From positions 40,686 to 104,685 of the forward strand of contig NZ_FUZF01000019.1 of NCBI RefSeq assembly GCF_900168125.1: a DNA stretch of 64,000 nucleotides, given 5' to 3'. The notes beneath the pieces are model-generated. The model saw only the letters and a list, made by a program, of their open reading frames with translations, was not told the DNA's origin and ran no database searches. Every line of letters begins with the position of its first letter. The first letter of the stretch is position 1. This document shows positions 34,234 to 44,107 of the stretch, one piece after another. Both the position numbers and the translations under genes were made by a program. This stretch comes from Sphingobacterium nematocida. Its GTDB lineage: Bacteria; Bacteroidota; Bacteroidia; Sphingobacteriales; Sphingobacteriaceae.

Positions 34234-36168
34234 ATGGCAAAAAAACAAGAAGCAGAAAAAGAGTTAGCGGCGAAAAACGCAGAGCTACAAGGTGCTGACA
34301 CTAAAGTAGTGAAAGACACTGAACAAATTGAGTCTGAAGCTGATTCAAACTTAATCGACGAAATCAAATCAAACACGTGGATCACTCCTGCTGGAGACTT
34401 TGATTGGGATGCTGACGAGAAAGCTTTCGGTAACTACAGCGAAGCTGAACGTACAAAATTGGAAGAGCAGTACGCTGGAACTTTCAATCAAATCAACCAA
34501 GGCGAAATCATTGAAGGCGTCGTGGTATCTATCAACAACAAAGACGTTGTTTTGAATGTTGGTTTCAAATCAGATGGTCTTGTAGCAAAAACTGAGTTTC
34601 GTGATCTTCCTGATTTGAAAATCGGGGATACTGTTGATGTATTTGTTGAATCTCAAGAGGATGCAAATGGTCAGTTGGTATTGTCACGTAAGCGTGCAAA
34701 AACTCAAAAATCGTGGGAAGCTATCAACGAGGCATTAGAAAACGATGCAATCATTGACGGTTTCGTTAAATCACGTACTAAAGGTGGTTTGATCGTTGAC
34801 ATCAAAGGTGTAGAAGCATTCTTACCTGGATCTCAAATTGACATCAAGCCTATCCGTGACTACGATGTATACGTAGGAAAAACTATGGAATTCAAAGTTG
34901 TAAAAATCAACCACGAATTCAAAAACGTAGTAGTTTCTCATAAAGTATTGATCGAAGACGATTTGGAAAACCAAAAATCAGAGATCGTTGCTAAATTAGA
35001 AAAAGGTCAAGTATTAGAAGGTACTGTTAAAAACATCACTGACTTCGGTGTATTCATCGACTTAGGTGGTGTAGATGGTTTACTTCACATTACAGATATC
35101 TCTTGGGGACGTATCGAGCATCCAAGAGAGGTATTGGCATTAGACCAGACTATCAACGTTGTTGTATTAGACTTTGACGACGAGAAAAAACGTATCGCTC
35201 TAGGTTTAAAACAACTTTCTCAACACCCTTGGGAATCTTTAGATACAGCGTTAGAAATTGGTTCTAAAGTAAAAGGTAAAATCGTTACTGTTGCTGATTA
35301 CGGTGCTTTCTTAGAAATCATCCCAGGAGTAGAAGGTTTAATCCACGTATCTGAAATGTCATGGTCTCAAAACCTACGCTCTCCACAAGAGTTCTTAAAA
35401 GTAGGTGATGAAATCGAAGCTCAAATCTTAACGTTAGATCGTGAAGATCGTAAAATGAGCCTTGGTATCAAACAATTGACTCCAGATCCTTGGCAAAACA
35501 TCACAGAGCGTTACCCAGTAGGTTCTAAACAAAAAGCTGTTGTTAAAAACATGACTAACTTCGGTGTATTTGTTGAATTAGAAGATGGTATCGATGGTTT
35601 AATCCATATCTCTGATCTTTCTTGGTCTAAGAAAATCAACCACCCTAACGAATTCACTAAAGTTGGTGAGACATTAGACGTAGTTGTATTAGAATTAGAT
35701 GAAGAAAACCGTAAGTTATCTTTAGGTCACAAACAATTAGAAGAAAATCCTTGGGATACTTTTGAAACAATCTTTACTGAAGGTTCAATTCACGAAGGAA
35801 CTGTTATCAAAGTAGGTGAAAAAGGAGATATCGTAGCTTTACAATACGGTGTTGAAGGATTCTGTCCATCTAAACACTCTGTAAAAGAAGACGGTGCTTC
35901 ATTGAAAGTTGATGACGTTACTGAGTTCAAAATTATTGAATTCAATAAAGAGAACAAACGTTTAGTAATTTCTCACTCTCGTATCTGGGAAGATGCTAAA
36001 GAAGAAGTTCGCAAAGAAGAATCTAACAGCCGTAAAAAAGATGCTAAAGCTGCATCAACTGCTGTTAAAAAAGTAAAAGATTCTGTTGAGAAATCTACTT
36101 TAGGTGACCTAGACGTATTAGCTCAATTAAAAGAGCAAATGGAAGGTGACGAAAAAAAATCTAAATAA
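34234..36168 (+). CDS. rpsA: 30S ribosomal protein S1
   Basis: A 644-residue RNA-binding ribosomal protein that helps bring mRNA to the 30S subunit. Six S1 repeats are visible, at about 92-160, 175-245, 262-332, 348-418, 434-505 and 520-590, the middle ones with the clear GTVKNITDFGVFIDL and VVKNMTNFGVFVEL starts and LLHITDISW / LIHISDLSW cores. An acidic N-terminal extension of about 85 residues and a Lys-rich tail flank them. Codon use is strongly biased (CGT, GGT, TTC), unlike its neighbours, consistent with very high expression. It has its own promoter and terminator. Confidence 0.96.
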   Translation: MAKKQEAEKELAAKNAELQGADTKVVKDTEQIESEADSNLIDEIKSNTWITPAGDFDWDADEKAFGNYSEAERTKLEEQYAGTFNQINQGEIIEGVVVSINNKDVVLNVGFKSDGLVAKTEFRDLPDLKIGDTVDVFVESQEDANGQLVLSRKRAKTQKSWEAINEALENDAIIDGFVKSRTKGGLIVDIKGVEAFLPGSQIDIKPIRDYDVYVGKTMEFKVVKINHEFKNVVVSHKVLIEDDLENQKSEIVAKLEKGQVLEGTVKNITDFGVFIDLGGVDGLLHITDISWGRIEHPREVLALDQTINVVVLDFDDEKKRIALGLKQLSQHPWESLDTALEIGSKVKGKIVTVADYGAFLEIIPGVEGLIHVSEMSWSQNLRSPQEFLKVGDEIEAQILTLDREDRKMSLGIKQLTPDPWQNITERYPVGSKQKAVVKNMTNFGVFVELEDGIDGLIHISDLSWSKKINHPNEFTKVGETLDVVVLELDEENRKLSLGHKQLEENPWDTFETIFTEGSIHEGTVIKVGEKGDIVALQYGVEGFCPSKHSVKEDGASLKVDDVTEFKIIEFNKENKRLVISHSRIWEDAKEEVRKEESNSRKKDAKAASTAVKKVKDSVEKSTLGDLDVLAQLKEQMEGDEKKSK

Positions 36169-36187
36169 TAACTATTAGATTTATATA

Positions 36188-36218
36188 AAGGCCCCATCAT
36201 ACGATGGGGCCTTTTTTA
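36188..36218 (+). terminator. Terminator of rpsA
   Basis: AGGCCCCATC at 36189-36198 pairs with GATGGGGCCT at 36203-36212, followed by a T-run. It lies 20 bp past the rpsA stop. Confidence 0.93.
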
Positions 36219-36309
36219 TTTGTATACTAGCCTTTAATACGTTAATTTTAAACTCCGTAACCTAAAGCGACGTAGCCTACGGTTTTGTGTCTGTAAATTT
36301 ACTCTTGTA

Positions 36310-39300
36310 ATGAAGAATAACCTTCGAATTCTGTTATTGGTGTTAACGCTATTATTTATAGCAACAGCTTTTTCTATTCGAAAATCCATATCGGAAACAG
36401 ACATATTGGATTTAGACACCAAATACCTTACAGAAAATCTTCGAAAGAGAGAGGCATTAATTGATAATATATTCACCGACTCGTTATACCTAAAAACATT
36501 CATAAATAGTGATCGGTATCCCCTGCAGATAAAAGAAATATCCCAACGCTACGAAGAGTACTTTATATACCTATATCTATACAAAAACAAAAAACCTATT
36601 TTCTGGAGCTCAAACATGTACGTTCCAGAGACTGAAGCTGGGTTAAAAAACGATGTCACGTTCATCAAACCGGACAACTTTTCCTTTGTGGTCAAACGCA
36701 AAAAAATAACAGATGAAATCAGTATTCTTGCCCTGATTCCGATCGAAAGGAGTTTCAATGCATCCAGTGGATACTTCAAGACAACGCAATTTTTTAGTTT
36801 TCTAAACACAGACAATCTTCGTCTAGCCAATTTTGGCGATTCTGAAAACATAAGAAATATATACGCTAAAGACAATACGTTCCTTTTCTCAGTCAAACTT
36901 AAAGAAGGAAAACACAACAGTATCTTCCTTAAAATACAGCTGATATGTTGGATTTTAGGAACCTTATGTTTCGTACTATGGGTAAATGGTGCCTGCTTGA
37001 ATTTAGCGCGTCGAGGACGTCCATTATTATCTGTCATTATTCTTTCCCTCACCTTCTTCTTAGTCCGGATCATAGACATTGAGACCAACTGGTTTACCCA
37101 ATATTCTAGTTTAGACATATTCGACCCTAGATATTATGCTTACAGCTACCTTTCGCCAAATTTATGGTCATTCTTAATTAACAACATTGCTATATTCTGG
37201 ATCATCTGCTTTATCAAAAACATTAAAAAACAATGTCAGATACCATCGCGATTAATCCACACCAACTGGGGAGCATTCGTTTACTATATACTACTATCCG
37301 CACTTTATCTATCATTTTTTTGGAGTTTCGACCAAGTGACGACCTTGATTACCCATTCCCCAATAATGAATAAAGATTTTGTGCAGGTATTCTATCTTAA
37401 TCCGCAAACGATATTCCATGTCCTGATCTATTGCTTGAGTATCCTTTCCCTCATTTACCTAACAGATCTCGTACTTGCATTTGGAAAAGCGGTTTGCAAA
37501 AAAGTAACCTTAAATCTAAATATACAACTAGTAACTATCGTTCAGTTTCTAGTTTTGGCGGCTATTACTCAAGATTTCAGTCTCTTCAATGTCCTCGTAG
37601 GTCTGCTTATAATGATTCGTTCTTTCGACTATGCAATGTTCAAAGATAATAACCTATCTACACATGTTGTATCTCTCGTCACTCTTGCACTGATATCTAC
37701 CATCAAGTACGCAGAGGCCGTTAAAGAGACACAACAAGAACAGATGAAAGTAACGTTGATGACTTTAGAGTCGGATGATGATGTTGAAGCCATATCCCGC
37801 TTTTCAGAAATAGAAAACAGCTTACTAAACGATCAACAACTCAAACATTTAATCGAAATATCCTTGCCAAATACGGACACCAAGGTGATCAACGAATATC
37901 TAAAACAGAAATACCTAGACGGCTATTTATCTAAATATGAATTTAGAGGTTACTATTACTACAACGAAACACCTCTAGGTAAATACTCGGGCAATAAAAT
38001 AGAAGAGTATAGAGAAAAAGTTATTAATAAATCTATCAAGGTCAACGAAACGAATTTATTTTATAAAGCACAGACTGAAATCGGCACCTATGAGTATTTC
38101 TGCATAGTTTCGATTCCGCTTGCTAATGAGCAAAGTATATCTCTCATACTAGACCTTAAAAGCAAGGCCTTTAATCCAAATTTCCCATTTCCTGTTCTCA
38201 TAGAATCCCAATCAGTTGAAGGAAACAGCCCACAAAGAGTGATAAAAGATAGCTTTGCATTGTACAAAAATGGGAATCTGGTCACGCAGAACGGGAAATA
38301 CACTTACCCAAATTCAGACAACAACTACCCCAAGACCACCCAAGAATTTGTATACCTAGATGACAATAACGGTTTTTACCATATCATTTATAAGCCCAAT
38401 AGAGAAACAACCATAATTGTCAGTAAGCAACATCAATCGTATTGGCAATACATAGCTGTGGCGTCTTTGGCGTTTTTAACGCTCTATTTAGCGCTGTTAA
38501 TATCGAATTTTGTTCTCGTTATCATCCCTAAGTATGCGCGTCACGACTTCAAACTACGTAATATCAGCTATCAAATACGCATCATACTATCCCGTATACG
38601 ATACAGTACGCGAATACAGACATTGGTAATCTCTTCTGTATTGGTTGCAATCGTAATTTCTGGACTCATCACATTCTTCAGTATCAGTTATCAATCAAAA
38701 AAAAGCACAGAAGAACAGCGTCTTAATTATATTTCGGAGTTGGTAACTAAACTAGAGACACGCGCATTGATAGACACTGTTGGTGATGCTACTACAGATT
38801 TAAAATCTCTAATGACTTCTCTATCTGATCTGTTAATTTCTGATTTCAATCTGTATGACAAAAATGGAAAATTATTCTTCACAACCCAACCTAAAATATA
38901 CGATCAGAAACTATTATCAGAATATATAAATCCTGATGCGTTCATTACGCTCAATGTGTTAAAGAAAACAGAAACACAGAATAGTGAATCGATAGCAGAT
39001 TTCAGCTATGTGTCCTCCTACGCAACCATCCGAAACTCAAACTACCATACCATAGCCTATTTAGGTGTCCCCTACTTTGATTCGAATGCTAACGCTTCGG
39101 AAAGCCGAGGAATTCTGCTCAACACGATATTGAATGTTTACACCGTCATTCTGATCGTATTTGTTTTCTTATCGGTCTATATATCGAATAAGATTACCGA
39201 ACCTCTACAGATCATCCGCAAGAAATTATCACAGACCAATCTGGGGGGGAAACAGAATGAGCCACTCTATTGGGAGAAAAACGATGAAATAGGTGTACTG

Positions 39301-40053
39301 GTCAAAGAATATAATTTCATGTTGGTAAAACTGGAAGAAAATGCGAAGCAACTTCGTAATGCTGAACGAGAAAGTGCTTGGAGGGAAATGGCCAAACAGG
39401 TGGCACATGAGATTAAAAACCCATTAACTCCAATGAAATTGGGGATACAACAACTCAGTCGTTCCTTTTATGAGAACGACCCCAGATTACAAGAACGGTT
39501 TCAGAAAGTATCAACCTCATTCATACAGCAGATTGATGCTTTGTCGCACATTGCATCTGAATTTTCAGCCTTTGCTAAATTACCAGATACTAATCTCGCT
39601 CCCATTGATTTGATTGCTAAAATAAACAAGTCAATAGACGTCTACAATAACAACCAAAACACTGCAATTGTATTCGAAAACCACACAAATATGCACCGCA
39701 TCATCGTTTTGGGAGATAGGGATCAACTCTTGCGTTCTTTTAACAACCTATTGAAAAATGCCATTGAGGCAACTTCAAGACGCAGAAAACATAAGATAAA
39801 CATACATGCACATCTATTAAATGAGGATTGGGTACAAATCATTGTAAACGACAACGGAGATGGAATTGCAGAAGAAGTGATCCCCAATATATTCAGACCA
39901 AACTTCACAACGAAAAGTTCCGGTACAGGTTTGGGGTTAGCTTTTGTAAAACAAACGATCGATGGTATGGGAGGAAAAATAACCTTTCAGACCAAGCTAA
40001 ATGTGGGGACCTCCTTCGTAATGGAAATACCACTATACAAAGACCCTATCTAG
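36310..40053 (+). CDS. Very large multi-pass membrane sensor histidine kinase (NtrY-like catalytic end)
   Basis: A 1247-residue protein. A first membrane helix (about 4-22) precedes an extracytoplasmic part (to about 200), then some eight hydrophobic segments (about 205-480), a second extracytoplasmic domain (about 485-710), further helices near 712-735 and 775-797, a third sensor region and a last helix near 945-965 leading to a HAMP-like segment (ITEPLQIIRKKLSQT). The kinase core has H in AKQVAHEIKNPLTPMKLG (about 1036), N box in NNLLKNAIEATSR, G1 in NDNGDGI and G2 in GTGLGLAFVKQ. The AHEIKNPLTPMKL box is NtrY/NtrB-like. No response regulator lies next to it, so its partner is elsewhere. 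Confidence 0.88.
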   Translation: MKNNLRILLLVLTLLFIATAFSIRKSISETDILDLDTKYLTENLRKREALIDNIFTDSLYLKTFINSDRYPLQIKEISQRYEEYFIYLYLYKNKKPIFWSSNMYVPETEAGLKNDVTFIKPDNFSFVVKRKKITDEISILALIPIERSFNASSGYFKTTQFFSFLNTDNLRLANFGDSENIRNIYAKDNTFLFSVKLKEGKHNSIFLKIQLICWILGTLCFVLWVNGACLNLARRGRPLLSVIILSLTFFLVRIIDIETNWFTQYSSLDIFDPRYYAYSYLSPNLWSFLINNIAIFWIICFIKNIKKQCQIPSRLIHTNWGAFVYYILLSALYLSFFWSFDQVTTLITHSPIMNKDFVQVFYLNPQTIFHVLIYCLSILSLIYLTDLVLAFGKAVCKKVTLNLNIQLVTIVQFLVLAAITQDFSLFNVLVGLLIMIRSFDYAMFKDNNLSTHVVSLVTLALISTIKYAEAVKETQQEQMKVTLMTLESDDDVEAISRFSEIENSLLNDQQLKHLIEISLPNTDTKVINEYLKQKYLDGYLSKYEFRGYYYYNETPLGKYSGNKIEEYREKVINKSIKVNETNLFYKAQTEIGTYEYFCIVSIPLANEQSISLILDLKSKAFNPNFPFPVLIESQSVEGNSPQRVIKDSFALYKNGNLVTQNGKYTYPNSDNNYPKTTQEFVYLDDNNGFYHIIYKPNRETTIIVSKQHQSYWQYIAVASLAFLTLYLALLISNFVLVIIPKYARHDFKLRNISYQIRIILSRIRYSTRIQTLVISSVLVAIVISGLITFFSISYQSKKSTEEQRLNYISELVTKLETRALIDTVGDATTDLKSLMTSLSDLLISDFNLYDKNGKLFFTTQPKIYDQKLLSEYINPDAFITLNVLKKTETQNSESIADFSYVSSYATIRNSNYHTIAYLGVPYFDSNANASESRGILLNTILNVYTVILIVFVFLSVYISNKITEPLQIIRKKLSQTNLGGKQNEPLYWEKNDEIGVLVKEYNFMLVKLEENAKQLRNAERESAWREMAKQVAHEIKNPLTPMKLGIQQLSRSFYENDPRLQERFQKVSTSFIQQIDALSHIASEFSAFAKLPDTNLAPIDLIAKINKSIDVYNNNQNTAIVFENHTNMHRIIVLGDRDQLLRSFNNLLKNAIEATSRRRKHKINIHAHLLNEDWVQIIVNDNGDGIAEEVIPNIFRPNFTTKSSGTGLGLAFVKQTIDGMGGKITFQTKLNVGTSFVMEIPLYKDPI

Positions 40054-40134
40054 CATCATAATATTTTTACAAGGTAAGTTTTTTATCAGACCTAATAAAC
40101 CTCTATATTAGCATCAAATTAATATATCAATAAT

Positions 40135-41316
40135 ATGAATTGGAGAAAATCTCTATTTATCGCCGCTGCGATGTTTGCTACTACGCATACATTTGCACAA
40201 GATAACCTAATCAATGCCCTTAAAAATAATGTAAGTGACAAAAGTAAAGACGGATTTGTCTTTACCCAAGTGATTAATTTAGGAAATACGTCAATCAAAG
40301 ATCAAGGTTCTTCAGGTACTTGCTGGTCTTATTCAGGTAACTCCTTCTTAGAGTCTGAAATGATTCGTATGGGAAAAAAACCTGTTGAAATTTCTCAGAT
40401 ATACACGGCATATTATACATACCTAGAAAAAGCAAAGACTTTTGTAAAACTACATGGTGATCAAGCTCAAGGTGAAGGAGGACAATTACATGATGTATTG
40501 ACTATCTTCCGTAAATATGGTGCTGTACCGCGCGAAGTATATACGGGATTAAGAGACGGTCAGACACGCAATAATTTTTCAGAAATGTCTACACTTATCC
40601 AAGGCATGAACGAAAACATTGTAAAGAGCAAAAAACCAACTCCAGCTTGGCAAAAAGCGATAACGGGAGTAATGGATTCGTACCTAGGTGCACCTCCTCA
40701 ATCTTTCCAATACAATGGTAAAGCGTACACACCTCGTACATGGGCTGATCAAGTCGTCGGTATCAATCCTGATGATTATGTCGGTATCAGTTCTTTCAAA
40801 GAGCATACCTACTACAAACCATTTGTACTTTTGATCCAGGATAACTGGTCGTTCGAAAGCTTTTATAATGTGCAAATGAATGACTTGACGAGTATCATAG
40901 ACAATGCACTTCAGAACGGCTATACGGTAGCGTGGGCCAGTGATGTTTCAGAAAAATATTTCAGCTGGAAAAACGGTGTAGCTTTTGTTCCAGAAAAAGA
41001 CAAGGACAAAATGAACAAAGAAGAGCTAGCAGACTTGTTTAATGGACCTAAAACAGAAGCAAAAACAACTGAAGATCAACGTCAAGAAGCTTTTGATGAT
41101 TATTCGACTACAGATGATCACGGAATGCACATCGTAGGTTTGGTAAAAGACCAAAACGGTAAAGAATATTATATCGTGAAAAACTCTTGGGGCGAATCCA
41201 ATGATTACAAAGGATATCTATATGTAACAAAAGAGTATGTGAAATTCAAAACCATCTCTATCTTACTGCATAAAAATGGTATTCAAAAAGAAATTAAATC
41301 AAAGTTAGGAATATAG
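40135..41316 (+). CDS. C1-family cysteine peptidase (bleomycin hydrolase/aminopeptidase C type), exported
   Basis: A 393-residue papain-fold peptidase with a signal peptide ending THTFAQ. Catalytic residues are clear: Gln and Cys in IKDQGSSGTCWSYSGNSF (Cys about 63), His in DDHGMHIVGLV (about 327) and Asn in YIVKNSWGES (about 348). It resembles the aminopeptidase C/bleomycin hydrolase branch, which is normally cytoplasmic; export here is common in Bacteroidota. A terminator follows at once. Confidence 0.92.
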   Translation: MNWRKSLFIAAAMFATTHTFAQDNLINALKNNVSDKSKDGFVFTQVINLGNTSIKDQGSSGTCWSYSGNSFLESEMIRMGKKPVEISQIYTAYYTYLEKAKTFVKLHGDQAQGEGGQLHDVLTIFRKYGAVPREVYTGLRDGQTRNNFSEMSTLIQGMNENIVKSKKPTPAWQKAITGVMDSYLGAPPQSFQYNGKAYTPRTWADQVVGINPDDYVGISSFKEHTYYKPFVLLIQDNWSFESFYNVQMNDLTSIIDNALQNGYTVAWASDVSEKYFSWKNGVAFVPEKDKDKMNKEELADLFNGPKTEAKTTEDQRQEAFDDYSTTDDHGMHIVGLVKDQNGKEYYIVKNSWGESNDYKGYLYVTKEYVKFKTISILLHKNGIQKEIKSKLGI

Positions 41317-41335
41317 TACCCATATATTTTTGTGA

Positions 41336-41367
41336 AAAGCCTACTAATCAACATTAGTAGGCTTTTT
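41336..41367 (+). terminator. Terminator of the C1 peptidase gene
   Basis: AAAAGCCTACTAAT (41336-41349) pairs with ATTAGTAGGCTTTT (41353-41366) and continues into Ts, 20 bp past the stop. Confidence 0.93.
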
Positions 41368-41506
41368 TAATTATTTACGACGGCTAAAACAATTCGCTAC
41401 AAATTCTGTTTTCTCCGTATAACAAAAGATCCTACCTGTAGCGCTTTGTATACGCGCCTCGTTGTGATAGTAAAGTACATTAAAACATATAAATACAAGC
41501 ATACAT

Positions 41507-42316
41507 ATGAGATTATCATTTATTACTCTAAAAAACAACATTTTTGTTTTTATGGCCATCATTTCTTTAGGAATCAGTAGCTGTGGTCTATCCAAAACCG
41601 GATCAAAAGAAAAACCTGACATGACTGCAGGCCTATATAATACAACCTGGAAACTAACAGAGCTAAATGGTAAGCCTGTGCCAGACAAGGTAAATGGTAA
41701 AGAACCTTTTATGTCCTTTGATAAAGAACAGAATAGATATAACGCTAGTGGCGGTTGTAATGGAATCGGTGGTACTTTTGAAGTGAAATCGAATAAAATC
41801 AAGTTTTCTCAAGGTATGTCAACAATGATGGCCTGTCCAGACATGAGCATAGAACAAGGAATAGGACAAATGGTTGGAAAAGTAGATAATTTTGAACTAA
41901 AAGAGGGCATGTTGATTTTAAATCAAGGAAAAACTGCACTAGCAAAAATGACTGTTAGCCAAACAATAGATAAAAAGGCTTCGCTGAAAGGAACTTGGGA
42001 ATTGGACTATGTGCTAAACACAGGCGAGACTTTTCAAGCATTATATCCCGAAGGAAAACCTACCATAACCTTTGAACCCGCAGAAAACAAAGTAAACGGC
42101 AATAACAGCTGCAACAACTTTTTTGGTTCCTACACCAGCGGTGAAGGTAATCGTATCCAATTTGGAGCCTTAGGAAGTACAAGAAAGTTTTGTCCTGGTA
42201 ACGGAGAGTCTGTATTCATGAAGAATATGGAGAAAGTAACGCGATATGCAATTGATGACAATGGTCTTACATTCATCAGTGATGACATTGTCGTCATGCA
42301 TTTTAAGAAGAAATAA
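41507..42316 (+). CDS. Lipoprotein with two META/HslJ domains
   Basis: A 269-residue lipoprotein (signal ending LGISSC-GLS). Two META-type domains follow: the first at about 45-150 (NTTWKLTELNGKPVP, YNASGGCNGIGGTF, MMACPDMSIEQ) and a second, diverged one at about 160-265 (KGTWELDYVLNTGE, VNGNNSCNNFFGSY, RKFCPGNGES). Each keeps its cysteine pair, likely a disulfide. HslJ-like proteins are linked to stress or novobiocin tolerance in E. coli, with no known mechanism. A terminator shared with cysM follows. Confidence 0.85.
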   Translation: MRLSFITLKNNIFVFMAIISLGISSCGLSKTGSKEKPDMTAGLYNTTWKLTELNGKPVPDKVNGKEPFMSFDKEQNRYNASGGCNGIGGTFEVKSNKIKFSQGMSTMMACPDMSIEQGIGQMVGKVDNFELKEGMLILNQGKTALAKMTVSQTIDKKASLKGTWELDYVLNTGETFQALYPEGKPTITFEPAENKVNGNNSCNNFFGSYTSGEGNRIQFGALGSTRKFCPGNGESVFMKNMEKVTRYAIDDNGLTFISDDIVVMHFKKK

Positions 42317-42335
42317 AAATTAGAACATCGAAGAG

Positions 42336-42370
42336 GCCTGTATCAAAATCACTTTGATACAGGCTTTTTT
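42336..42370. terminator. Bidirectional terminator between META lipoprotein and cysM
   Basis: GCCTGTATCAAA at 42336-42347 pairs perfectly with TTTGATACAGGC at 42353-42364, with a T-run to the right and, less clearly, an A-rich flank to the left. The two genes converge on it. Confidence 0.85.
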
Positions 42371-42379
42371 TATAAAGGC

Positions 42380-43252
42380 TTAACCAAATAAGGTTGAACT
42401 GAGGTAACGATCTCCACGATCACAGGCAACAAAAACAACGACACCACGTTGTAACCCATTTGCAACCTGCAGAGCAGCCTCCAGCGCTCCTCCGCTGCTC
42501 ATCCCAGCAAATACACCTTCCAATCGAGCCAGCTCTCTAGATCTTCTTATTGCATCCTTTTCATCAATATCGATTACACGATCAACGCGACTAGGATCAA
42601 AAATCTTAGGCAGATAGGCGGCAGGCCAACGTCTTATACCTGGTATAGAAGAAGTTTCTGTCGGTTGACATCCTATAATCTGTATTTCCGGATTCATCTC
42701 CTTTAAATACATAGATGTCCCCATAATAGTACCTGTAGTCCCCATTGCACTCACAAAATGCGTGATCTGTCCATTTGTGTCACGCCAAATTTCGGGCCCC
42801 GTGGTCTTAACATGAGCCAAATAATTATCTGGATTAGCAAATTGATTTAGAATAAAAACACCTTCTTTAGCCGCCTTTTCTTCAGCATAATCACGACATA
42901 TCTCCATCGACTCCAATAGTGTGACACGAGCACCAAACGCTTCCATCGTAAGTGTACGCTCTCTAGTTGAAGTAGACGGCATTACCAATTCTAAATCCAG
43001 TCCATACATGCTTGCAATCATTGCCAATGCAATCCCAGTATTACCGCTCGTCGCTTCGATCAATCGATCTCCTTGTTTGATTTCTCCACGCTCCATAGCT
43101 GAGCGAATCATATTCAACGCGGGTCTATCTTTAACAGACCCAGCAGGATTATTCCCTTCCAATTTCACATAAATCTTCACTTCAGGATTATTATGAAATC
43201 GCGTGATTTCAACCAAAGGAGTATTACCTATAGTATCAATTATATTTCCCAT
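42380..43252 (-). CDS. cysM: Cysteine synthase (O-acetylserine sulfhydrylase B type)
   Basis: A 290-residue PLP enzyme that makes cysteine from O-acetylserine and sulfide or thiosulfate. Marks: IGNTPLVEI, the PLP lysine in NNPAGSVKDRPA (about 42), EATSGNTGIALA, and the phosphate-binding GTTGTIMG loop. The truncated C-terminus and MERGEI segment favour the CysM type over CysK. Its ATG overlaps the cysE stop by one base (TAATG), so the two act and are translated together. Confidence 0.93.
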   Translation of the reverse strand: MGNIIDTIGNTPLVEITRFHNNPEVKIYVKLEGNNPAGSVKDRPALNMIRSAMERGEIKQGDRLIEATSGNTGIALAMIASMYGLDLELVMPSTSTRERTLTMEAFGARVTLLESMEICRDYAEEKAAKEGVFILNQFANPDNYLAHVKTTGPEIWRDTNGQITHFVSAMGTTGTIMGTSMYLKEMNPEIQIIGCQPTETSSIPGIRRWPAAYLPKIFDPSRVDRVIDIDEKDAIRRSRELARLEGVFAGMSSGGALEAALQVANGLQRGVVVFVACDRGDRYLSSTLFG

Positions 43253-44076
43253 TATAAAGCTGGTTTCGTTTCTATAAACTTCGAGTTCGACTGATGATAT
43301 ACAGTCGTATAGGGTTCTATACTATTGGTTAACCAGACATTTCCGCCAATTATCGAATGATGCCCAACCCTAGTGTCTCCCCCAAGTATGGTAGCACCGG
43401 CGTAAATAATCACATAATCTTCAATAATTGGGTGACGCTGTACATTTGCCAAGGACTTTTCGACACTAAGGGCCCCTAAAGTAACCCCTTGATAAAGCTT
43501 AACGTGACTCCCTATAATACAGGTTTCACCAATTACCAAACCTGTCCCATGATCAATATAGAGGTAAGGACCAATCTGAGCTCCCGGGTGAATGTCAATA
43601 CCTGTCTTGGAATGTGCATACTCTGTCAGAATTCTAGGAATCAGCGGTACCCCGTATTTTAAGAGTTGATTAGCTATGCGGTACATACTGATAGCCATGA
43701 ACCCTGGGTAAGTACGAATTACCTCTCGTAGGCTTTGTGCTGCAGGGTCTCCATTCAATATGGCTTGAGCATCTGTATTCATCAACTCATAAATACCCGG
43801 TAGATCTTCAAAAAAATGTCTGGCGATTATTTTATTATCACAATGAGCGCAGGCCTTTGTTTTAAGTAAAAGCTCAAACAATTCGATTTCAGCCTGCCCG
43901 AAGGCAAGTTGCAACTCTTCTAGACTCCCAAAGCTTTTGGAATTACGCTCAGGATACAACAGATCCAATACATTCTTGGCCCAATTGGAAATACGTCCAT
44001 TAGAAGGCATATCCTGAACCTCCAATTGTTTTAAATACAATTGTTGATAAAATTCTGCTAAATAATTATCCTCCAT
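43252..44076 (-). CDS. cysE: Serine O-acetyltransferase
   Basis: A 274-residue enzyme that makes O-acetylserine from serine and acetyl-CoA. The N-terminal helical part contains LNGDPAAQSLREVIRTYPG, and the C-terminal left-handed beta-helix has hexapeptide repeats with the catalytic His region IDIHPGAQIGPYLYIDHGTG and the loop QRHPIIEDYVIIYAGATILGG (motif part QRHPIIEDYV). The ATG at 44076 is chosen; a TTG one codon earlier is unnecessary. With cysM overlapping downstream it forms a cysteine biosynthesis unit. Fewer than 35 bp separate it from the DUF3037 gene upstream. Confidence 0.93.
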   Translation of the reverse strand: MEDNYLAEFYQQLYLKQLEVQDMPSNGRISNWAKNVLDLLYPERNSKSFGSLEELQLAFGQAEIELFELLLKTKACAHCDNKIIARHFFEDLPGIYELMNTDAQAILNGDPAAQSLREVIRTYPGFMAISMYRIANQLLKYGVPLIPRILTEYAHSKTGIDIHPGAQIGPYLYIDHGTGLVIGETCIIGSHVKLYQGVTLGALSVEKSLANVQRHPIIEDYVIIYAGATILGGDTRVGHHSIIGGNVWLTNSIEPYTTVYHQSNSKFIETKPAL

Positions 44077-44107
44077 CAATTCAAATATACTATTAATACT
44101 ACCAATA

